A stretch of DNA of 64,000 nt from Phototrophicus methaneseepsis (GTDB lineage Bacteria > Chloroflexota > Anaerolineae > Aggregatilineales > Phototrophicaceae), in assembly GCF_015500095.1 (NCBI RefSeq), contig NZ_CP062983.1, positions 4,340,001 through 4,404,000 on the forward strand. The letters are read 5' to 3'. The notes below the pieces were generated by a model. The model searched no databases. It was not told the origin of the DNA and saw only the letters and a program-made list of their open reading frames with translations. The position numbers and the translations under genes were made by a program. Shown piece after piece: positions 58,968-64,000 of this stretch (position 1 is its first letter; every line of letters starts with the position of its first letter).

Positions 58968-59744
58968 ATGATGCAAAGAAAACTGTTCATTGTGTTAGTC
59001 GGTATCAGCGCGCTCCTTTTAGCCGCCTGCGGTACCGCTGCGACACCGCCTTATGTTGCGACGAGCACCCCCATCGGCTTTGAAGAAGAAGCCCAGGCTG
59101 AAGAAGAAGTCGCTGTCGTACCGACTGAAACAACCGAGCCAACTGAAGAAGTGACCGAAGAGGCCACCGAGGAAGTGACTGAAGAAGCGACCGAAGAGGC
59201 CACGGAAGAAGCGACTGAAGAGGCCACGGAAGAAGCGACTGAAGAAATCGACACACAAGATGTCGAAGAAGAAGCCACTGCTGAAGCAACCGAAGAAGCG
59301 ACTGCTGAAGATGAAGAAACCGATACTGAAGAAGCCGATACTGAAGGCGACAGCACAGGTGGCGCTATCGACCAGGAACGCGAAGACGAGATTGCTTTCT
59401 GGGTCGATCTTGCTTCTGCCAGCAATGGTGAAGCTATCTTCAATGAAACATTGCAGGTTGCTGATGGCACCATGTGGGCCTGCACCACATGCCATGACAT
59501 CTCGCAGAACATCCAGGGCGTCGGGCCTTCATTGGTCGGCATTAATGAGCGCGCAGGCGAACGGGTCGAAGGCGAAGGCCCCCTGACCTATCTCTACCAC
59601 TCAATCTACGATTCGCAGGCATTCCTTGTGCCAGGGTTTGAAAATAATGCCCTGCATATGCCTGTCTTCGGCGAAACAGGCGTGCTATCCGATACGCAAA
59701 TCTACGACCTGATTGCGTACCTGCAAACCCTGCCAAGCGAATAA
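58968..59744 (+). CDS. Cytochrome c lipoprotein with acidic TEEA repeat linker
   Basis: From ATG 58968 the protein has 258 residues: a signal with lipobox LLLAAC, a very acidic linker (about 45-135) of repeated TEEA and TEEV units, and a cytochrome c domain with CTTCH near 170 and a Met ligand in LHMPVFG near 228. It is therefore a membrane-tethered single-heme cytochrome on a long, extended arm. Such a linker can let the heme domain reach partners such as the oxidase. It stands alone with its own terminator. Confidence 0.9.
   Translation: MMQRKLFIVLVGISALLLAACGTAATPPYVATSTPIGFEEEAQAEEEVAVVPTETTEPTEEVTEEATEEVTEEATEEATEEATEEATEEATEEIDTQDVEEEATAEATEEATAEDEETDTEEADTEGDSTGGAIDQEREDEIAFWVDLASASNGEAIFNETLQVADGTMWACTTCHDISQNIQGVGPSLVGINERAGERVEGEGPLTYLYHSIYDSQAFLVPGFENNALHMPVFGETGVLSDTQIYDLIAYLQTLPSE
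59133..59250 (+). repeat. Imperfect 12-base tandem repeat coding for TEEA
   Basis: Units close to ACTGAAGAGGCC or ACGGAAGAAGCG recur about ten times without interruption of frame, encoding Thr-Glu-Glu-Ala. Because units are a multiple of three, copy number could change by slippage without breaking the gene. This is not a CRISPR, as there are no spacers. Confidence 0.75.
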
Positions 59745-59766
59745 AGCACAACATCATCATTGACTA

Positions 59767-59798
59767 AAAACAGGGCCGAAATGGCCCTGTTTTATTTT
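59767..59798 (+). terminator. Rho-independent terminator after the cytochrome c gene
   Basis: ACAGGGCC and GGCCCTGT form a stable stem with a five-base loop, followed by TTTATTTT. It lies about 25 bases after the stop. Confidence 0.9.
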
Positions 59799-59942
59799 GT
59801 CGGTCTCGTCTATCGAGTTCATATTAAGAGCGCACCTCAAAATGGTAAAAACCTTTAACTAGAATGACTTACAAGAATTAACCTCTATTTCACATGGCCT
59901 TGTTAAAGTAGAAAGTATGTTCAACCTGGACAAGGACATTTC

Positions 59943-60659
59943 ATGTATATACCGCGCCTGGGCACCGCCGACCTGCATATTCACACGTCCGCCAGTGATG
60001 GTGTCGCACACGTTCATGAACTCTTGAATTTCATCACCCATCATCGCCCTATGCTCGATGTCATTGCCATCACGGACCATGACACGCTTGACGCCAGTTT
60101 GTGGGCCTACGAAGGGCGGCATCAATACCCTTTTGATATTGTGCCCGGTGTAGAAGTCAGCAGCCGGGGTGGGCACGTATTAGCGCTTTGGGTCACGACG
60201 CCTATCCCAAGAGATATGAGCCTGCCGGAGACAGTGGCAGCCATCCACGAAGCAGGCGGGGTCGCCATCCTGGCACACCCCTTTCATGTCGAGATTGACG
60301 TCAGCCGGCACAACGCACGCCGTCACTGGCAGCACCCGAGCGTGTTATTAGATTGTGGGTTAGATGCAATAGAAAGCTACAATGCCGGGGTTGTAACCCC
60401 AGGTAGCAACTGGTTAGCAGGATATTTCGCGCGTAAAATAGGGTTAACTGTCACTGGTAGCAGCGATGCCCACACACTTGGCGCAGTTGGCACAGGTGTG
60501 ACGCGCTTTACAGGCCATACCAGTGTGCACCTGCGCGCGGCATTTGCAGAACAAAGGACACGGGCAGAAGGACGGACATGGCCGATCATCGAGTACGTCA
60601 ATTATTTGCGGCACGCTACACAGCGCAAGGCGCAGACCTCTATGGCGAGTACGACTTAG
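59943..60659 (+). CDS. PHP-domain metal-dependent phosphoesterase
   Basis: The 238-residue protein has the PHP motifs in order: DLHIHTSASDG near residue 10, ITDHDTLD near 44, a Glu at GVEVSS near 72, AHPFHVE near 116, and GSSDAHTLG near 177. These bind two or three metal ions. The family includes nucleoside and sugar phosphatases such as YciV/RNase AM, and a role in phosphate removal is likely. AAGGACA lies before the ATG. The gene starts a three-gene unit and overlaps the glycosyltransferase gene by 82 bases. Confidence 0.88.
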   Translation: MYIPRLGTADLHIHTSASDGVAHVHELLNFITHHRPMLDVIAITDHDTLDASLWAYEGRHQYPFDIVPGVEVSSRGGHVLALWVTTPIPRDMSLPETVAAIHEAGGVAILAHPFHVEIDVSRHNARRHWQHPSVLLDCGLDAIESYNAGVVTPGSNWLAGYFARKIGLTVTGSSDAHTLGAVGTGVTRFTGHTSVHLRAAFAEQRTRAEGRTWPIIEYVNYLRHATQRKAQTSMASTT

Positions 60660-61951
60660 TCGACCCAAACTACGCCAAGTATCCACCTGCCCCGGTGCAG
60701 CGGGTCGCCGTCCTGACGGAAGCCTTTTTGCCAAAAGTGGATGGCGTCAGCAAAACCACCTATCTCACCATTCGATACTTACAAGAAACAGGGCGCGAAG
60801 TGCTTGTCTTCGCCCCTGATACCTCTATCCCTCGCGTCGGCGACAGCGAAGTGATCGCCCTACCATCGCTATCTGTGCCACGCGCACCGGAAACGCGCAT
60901 GGCCCTACCCAGCCCCATGGTCGTCAAGCGCATCGAAGAATTCCAGCCGGACCTGATTCATTTGTGCAGCCCGGCCTTCATGACCGTAAACGGCATGGCA
61001 GCAGGCCGCTACCTGAATATTCCCGTCGTCGCCAATTATCAGACGGACCTGCCAGGTTATGCCAAGCGCTATGGCGCGCCTATGCTGGCGACACCTGTAC
61101 GGCTGTGGCTGCGTTACCTGCATAACGGCTGCCATATCAACCTCGTACCCACAGAGATGGTCCGCAATGATCTTCAGTCATATGGCTTTAGACGGCTGCG
61201 CGTCTGGGGACGTGGCGTCAATACAGAGCGATTCCATCCATCGTTCAAAAGCGCTGCCATGCGCGAACGGCTGCTCAATGGGCGTGACCCAGATAGTCTG
61301 CTCATTATTTACGTCGGAAGGCTCGCCTACGAGAAGTGCGTCGATCAGCTCATTGAAGTCGCAAAAGTACCCGGCGTTGCACTGACCATCATCGGGGATG
61401 GTGCCACGCGCGAAGAACTGGAAACGCTCTTCGCAGGGACGAACACACACTTCACAGGCTATATGGTCGGCGATGAACTCAGTCAGGCGTTTGCCAGTGC
61501 AGATGCGTTCTTCTTCCCTGGGCCAAACGAAACATTTGGTCAGGTGGTACAAGAGGCGATGGCGAGCGCTATTACCTGCGTCGTCACCAGCGAAGGGGCT
61601 GTATCTGCGTTGGTCAACCATGGCGAAACGGGCCTCATCTGCGAACATGAGCCAGAGGCCTTTGCAGAAGCCGCCCGCCAATTAGCAGAAAACCGAGACT
61701 GGGCCATAGAAATGGGCCAAAAAGGGTACGAACTGGTGCGAGAACGCCCCTGGGCTGCTATCATGAATCAGTTGGAACGTCACTATGCTGAGGCGCAAAT
61801 GCTCAGCCAACGTTACCTGCATCATTTCGGGACATCCCACTATGCCAACGCTATCACGCTGACAGGGTACTTCCCGCGAGTGCGCCCGTTTAGTGACGGG
61901 CAGTCCAACGCTGAAACGGATTCAAATTCCACCCAGAGGACAGCTTCATGA
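60578..61951 (+). CDS. Family 4 glycosyltransferase
   Basis: The 457-residue GT-B enzyme has the N-terminal VAVLTEAFLPKVDGVSKT signature, LIHLCSPAFMT, WGRGVNTERFHP, and the C-terminal IIYVGRLAYEKCVDQLIEV with PGPNETFGQVVQEAMA (the E-x7-E motif). Glycosyltransferases of this subgroup transfer mannose or glucose, often to diacylglycerol or phosphatidylinositol. Start ATG 60578 has AGAAGGA in front. It overlaps the PHP gene by 82 bases in a different frame; a GTG near 60693 would avoid this but has no ribosome site. It overlaps mgsA by four bases. Confidence 0.9.
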   Translation: MADHRVRQLFAARYTAQGADLYGEYDLVDPNYAKYPPAPVQRVAVLTEAFLPKVDGVSKTTYLTIRYLQETGREVLVFAPDTSIPRVGDSEVIALPSLSVPRAPETRMALPSPMVVKRIEEFQPDLIHLCSPAFMTVNGMAAGRYLNIPVVANYQTDLPGYAKRYGAPMLATPVRLWLRYLHNGCHINLVPTEMVRNDLQSYGFRRLRVWGRGVNTERFHPSFKSAAMRERLLNGRDPDSLLIIYVGRLAYEKCVDQLIEVAKVPGVALTIIGDGATREELETLFAGTNTHFTGYMVGDELSQAFASADAFFFPGPNETFGQVVQEAMASAITCVVTSEGAVSALVNHGETGLICEHEPEAFAEAARQLAENRDWAIEMGQKGYELVRERPWAAIMNQLERHYAEAQMLSQRYLHHFGTSHYANAITLTGYFPRVRPFSDGQSNAETDSNSTQRTAS

Positions 61952-62346
61952 GCGAACCCACAACTGAAAAAGCACCCCGCAAGACCCTGGCACTGATCGC
62001 ACACGATGGTAAAAAAGCCGATATGGTCGCCTTCGTGATGGCCTATCGCGAGGTTCTTGCACGCTACGATCTCATAGCCACCAATACCACCGGCACCCTG
62101 ATCCGAGATAAAACAGGCTTGCCCGTGACCTTGATGCTCTCCGGCCCCCAGGGCGGTGATGCTCAGATCGCGGCAATGATCGCGGAACACAAAATCGAAG
62201 CGGTCTTCTTCCTGATTGACCCGCTCGGCAAGCACCCGCACGACCCGGATATTCAGACGCTGCTGCGTATCTGTAACGTGCACAATGTCGCCCTGGCGAC
62301 CAACACATCAACGGCAGAATTTATTATCTCCGCATCAGCGATATAA
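61948..62346 (+). CDS. mgsA: Methylglyoxal synthase
   Basis: The 132-residue protein has the MGS-like fold with LALIAHDGKKADM at the phosphate site, NTTGT near 46, LSGPQGGDAQIAAMI near 65 (catalytic Asp in the GGD box), FLIDPLGKHPHDPDI near 90, and ALATN. It turns dihydroxyacetone phosphate into methylglyoxal, releasing phosphate. A short charged extension precedes the domain. The start overlaps the glycosyltransferase stop (ATGA), so the two are co-translated. The pairing with phosphate-handling PHP protein suggests a response to phosphate or sugar stress, which is an inference. Confidence 0.95.
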   Translation: MSEPTTEKAPRKTLALIAHDGKKADMVAFVMAYREVLARYDLIATNTTGTLIRDKTGLPVTLMLSGPQGGDAQIAAMIAEHKIEAVFFLIDPLGKHPHDPDIQTLLRICNVHNVALATNTSTAEFIISASAI

Positions 62347-62373
62347 GCCGTTCGATAAGCGAATTTGCCGATG

Positions 62374-63348
62374 CTATTCCGTGATCTGCGCCCGATGGAT
62401 CGCAATACGGAGCACACCATCAATCAACCCAGCCAACAATAAGACGATCCCTAACAGCACAATACCCATCAAAACGCTGTAGGGGATCGTCAGCCACATC
62501 TGCGCCGCGTGATTGAGGTTCATCAAGCTCAGGCCCCAATCACTAAAAGTAGCGTAAGCCAGCGACACCATAAACGCAGCGCCCTGTGTCATCTGTGATG
62601 AACCCGTATTGAGCTGCATAAACGCATAAAATAGTGCACCGTTAAGGCCTATATATCCACCTAGCATGATTATTTGCACGATGCTGGCATAAGCCCGCTG
62701 ACGCAGCATCACAGCAACCCACAGGCCCAACGTGATAGCCAAACCCAACATGACTAAGGGTAACAACAGTGCCGCGGTTAGCAGGATAGCCAGCAAAATA
62801 ACGCCCCATACAAGCGAGACCTCCGGCGTGATATTCGCCGTCAGCAAATCCAGATATATGCCCCGGAAAGCCATCACCTGATACAACACACCAGCAATCA
62901 GCAGCAAGCGCACAACCAGTAATATATAGATGAGATGTCGCACTCGATAGAAGATCGCCACCCATCGCGTGCGCAGGGTCATCTCAGCGCCATATTCAGT
63001 TGCTCGCAGGGCATCCCAGGTTTGATGCCGTCTTTCCGCATTCAGCGTCCCCACACCCAATGAGAATGCAATTCCCCATAACACGACCTGCACCCCACAG
63101 GCTGGATAGTAGAGAATGCGAAAGAGTGCATCAACAAAATGCTCAGTGGATAAAGGCCGTGGCGACCCTAGCGCAGCGAAGAAATACCCTACAAGCACCA
63201 GCATAGAGAGGCACACAACAGAAAAAATGATGCGCACCAAACGCCCTCTGAGCGTTGCATTGGGGCGATAACGCTGATATGCCACACGCAGCAGGGGATT
63301 CGTGCGCTGCATCCATATTGGCAAAGGCCCCACGAGCCATCTCAGCAT
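62374..63348 (-). CDS. Membrane protein, ABC-2 permease-like
   Basis: The 324-residue protein has about seven membrane helices (IIFSVVCLSMLVLVGYFFA, YYPACGVQVVLWGIAFSLG, LIYILLVVRLLLIAGVLYQV, LLAILLTAALLLPLVMLGLA and more toward the end). Between helices lies a cytoplasmic loop with ERRHQTWDALRATEYGAEM, reminiscent of the coupling loop in ABC-2 type permeases (ERERGTWEAL pattern). No ATPase gene is adjacent within the window. The gene lies just downstream of the nuclease gene, separated by four bases. Confidence 0.6.
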   Translation of the reverse strand: MLRWLVGPLPIWMQRTNPLLRVAYQRYRPNATLRGRLVRIIFSVVCLSMLVLVGYFFAALGSPRPLSTEHFVDALFRILYYPACGVQVVLWGIAFSLGVGTLNAERRHQTWDALRATEYGAEMTLRTRWVAIFYRVRHLIYILLVVRLLLIAGVLYQVMAFRGIYLDLLTANITPEVSLVWGVILLAILLTAALLLPLVMLGLAITLGLWVAVMLRQRAYASIVQIIMLGGYIGLNGALFYAFMQLNTGSSQMTQGAAFMVSLAYATFSDWGLSLMNLNHAAQMWLTIPYSVLMGIVLLGIVLLLAGLIDGVLRIAIHRAQITE

Positions 63349-63352
63349 GTGG

Positions 63353-64000
63353 TCATTCCACTTCGTCTAACACGGTATGGATGGTCGCCTCAAGGTTGGC
63401 AATGGCAGCACGCCATGCCTGCCCTTCAATCACAATATCTCGTGTATAACGTATATAGTGGATATAAACGGCAGGTTCGATATCAAAGCGCGCCAGCCAG
63501 GATTGGGCATAAGCCCCCATCTGCAAGGTAAAATGACGCCGAGCATGTTCAGCGAGGCCCTCAGGCGAGGGCTTTTCCACATAGCTGGTCTTGTAATCGA
63601 CAATGCACCACTGTCCATCATATCGCTGGAAAACCAGGTCAATCACACCGTGAATCAGCCGCCCTTCCATGCGATAGATAAAAGGCAGCTCATGATAGAC
63701 TGGGCGACCTGCTGTTTTAGCTTCCGCGACCCATTGGTACAAATCGCTGTGCATAAATTGATGGAGCAGATCCGTCGCTTCTCGCACGGCTTCGGCTTCT
63801 AAGCGAGGGTCCGTGATGCCTTGCTGCCATGCATATCCCTGCAAGACGCGTTCCATATCGAGTGTGCTCTCCGGCAAGCGCCAATATCGCAGCGCTTCAT
63901 GGACGATAGTGCCGATAATCCGCCCGGTAAGGCGCGGGTTGTGCCTACGGACGACTTCACGAACAGGTGCTTTCGGCGTATCGTAGACATCCGCCATCAC
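63353..64000 (-). CDS. PD-(D/E)XK nuclease domain, C-terminal end of a larger protein
   Basis: The 215 visible residues run off the window edge, so the protein is N-terminally truncated. TGRIIGTIVHEALRYWR is the opening motif of the domain, GVIDLVFQRYDGQWCIVDYKTS holds the Asp, Asp and Lys of the active site (IDL...DYKT), and LQMGAYAQSWLARF carries the closing Gln/Tyr motif. The pattern matches the C-terminal nuclease domain of AddA/RecB-type helicases, which trim DNA ends in double-strand break repair. It may also be a Cas4-like nuclease; context favours AddA or a UvrD-like helicase. Confidence 0.75.
   Translation of the reverse strand: MMADVYDTPKAPVREVVRRHNPRLTGRIIGTIVHEALRYWRLPESTLDMERVLQGYAWQQGITDPRLEAEAVREATDLLHQFMHSDLYQWVAEAKTAGRPVYHELPFIYRMEGRLIHGVIDLVFQRYDGQWCIVDYKTSYVEKPSPEGLAEHARRHFTLQMGAYAQSWLARFDIEPAVYIHYIRYTRDIVIEGQAWRAAIANLEATIHTVLDEVE

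Noticed and set aside
59133-59250. CRISPR-like array
   Set aside because: The repeats are 12 bases, contiguous and in frame, with no spacers and no cas genes; they code for TEEA units.

Overview
The window most likely comes from a member of the Chloroflexota, perhaps an Anaerolineae-like lineage. This is inferred from lipoproteins with Thr-Pro-rich linkers, TPR and YbbR-type proteins, a caa3-type oxidase with a fused cytochrome c domain, a CdaA-CdaR c-di-AMP module, and several signal peptidases I. No rRNA or other direct taxonomic marker is present.

Region 1 (1-16.8 kb) is most of an integrative, conjugation-type element. It carries a VirB4-like ATPase (frameshifted), a PrgI/VirB3-like protein, a VirB2-like pilin, a VirB6/TrbL-like channel protein, a lipoprotein, an ImmA/IrrE peptidase beside a palindromic operator, a primase-like protein with a degenerate TOPRIM core, and a large serine recombinase at the right end. 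Cargo lies between the transfer genes: a TIR-FGE (C-type-lectin fold) protein, a CrtA-like monooxygenase, a SMI1/KNR4 protein and an ADP-ribosylglycohydrolase. The TIR-FGE gene ends in a stretch that looks like the variable region of a diversity-generating retroelement (DGR) target. This is the most interesting signal in the window. No reverse transcriptase is visible here, so it would be a remote target.

Region 2 (16.8-33.4 kb) carries an erythromycin-esterase-like enzyme, two overlapping CheB-type genes (the second a CheB-CheR-PAS hybrid), a DUF892 ferritin-like protein, and a tight ten-gene minus-strand respiratory operon: ctaC-ctaD-ctaE-hypothetical-ctaG-cytochrome c-gluconate-dehydrogenase-like small subunit-GMC flavoprotein-cupredoxin-like protein-ctaB. 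The operon appears to join a periplasmic sugar/alcohol dehydrogenase, a c-type cytochrome and the terminal oxidase.

Region 3 (33.4-34.6 kb) is a scar of a second, related element: a broken parA, a 42-codon ORF, and a decayed 3' end of a serine recombinase directly abutting tRNA-Glu(UUC). Its last ~110 bp match the recombinase end at 16.7 kb, so a 17.7-kb segment is flanked by direct repeats.

Region 4 (34.6-64 kb) is ordinary chromosome: a CheY-like regulator, a zinc-finger protein, three tandem signal peptidases I, a receiver-GAF-cyclase, der, cdaR-cdaA, a large TPR protein, argF, polA, a receiver/roadblock/degenerate-transposase-like protein, a lipoprotein with an SH3-like domain, a glycosyltransferase-like membrane protein, a V4R protein, miaB, a methyltransferase, a cytochrome c lipoprotein with a TEEA repeat, a PHP-GT4-mgsA operon, a membrane protein, and the start-truncated end of a PD-(D/E)XK nuclease.

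Several single-base frameshifts cluster in the mobile element, while the rest of the window is intact. They could be real decay or uncorrected assembly errors at short homopolymers.
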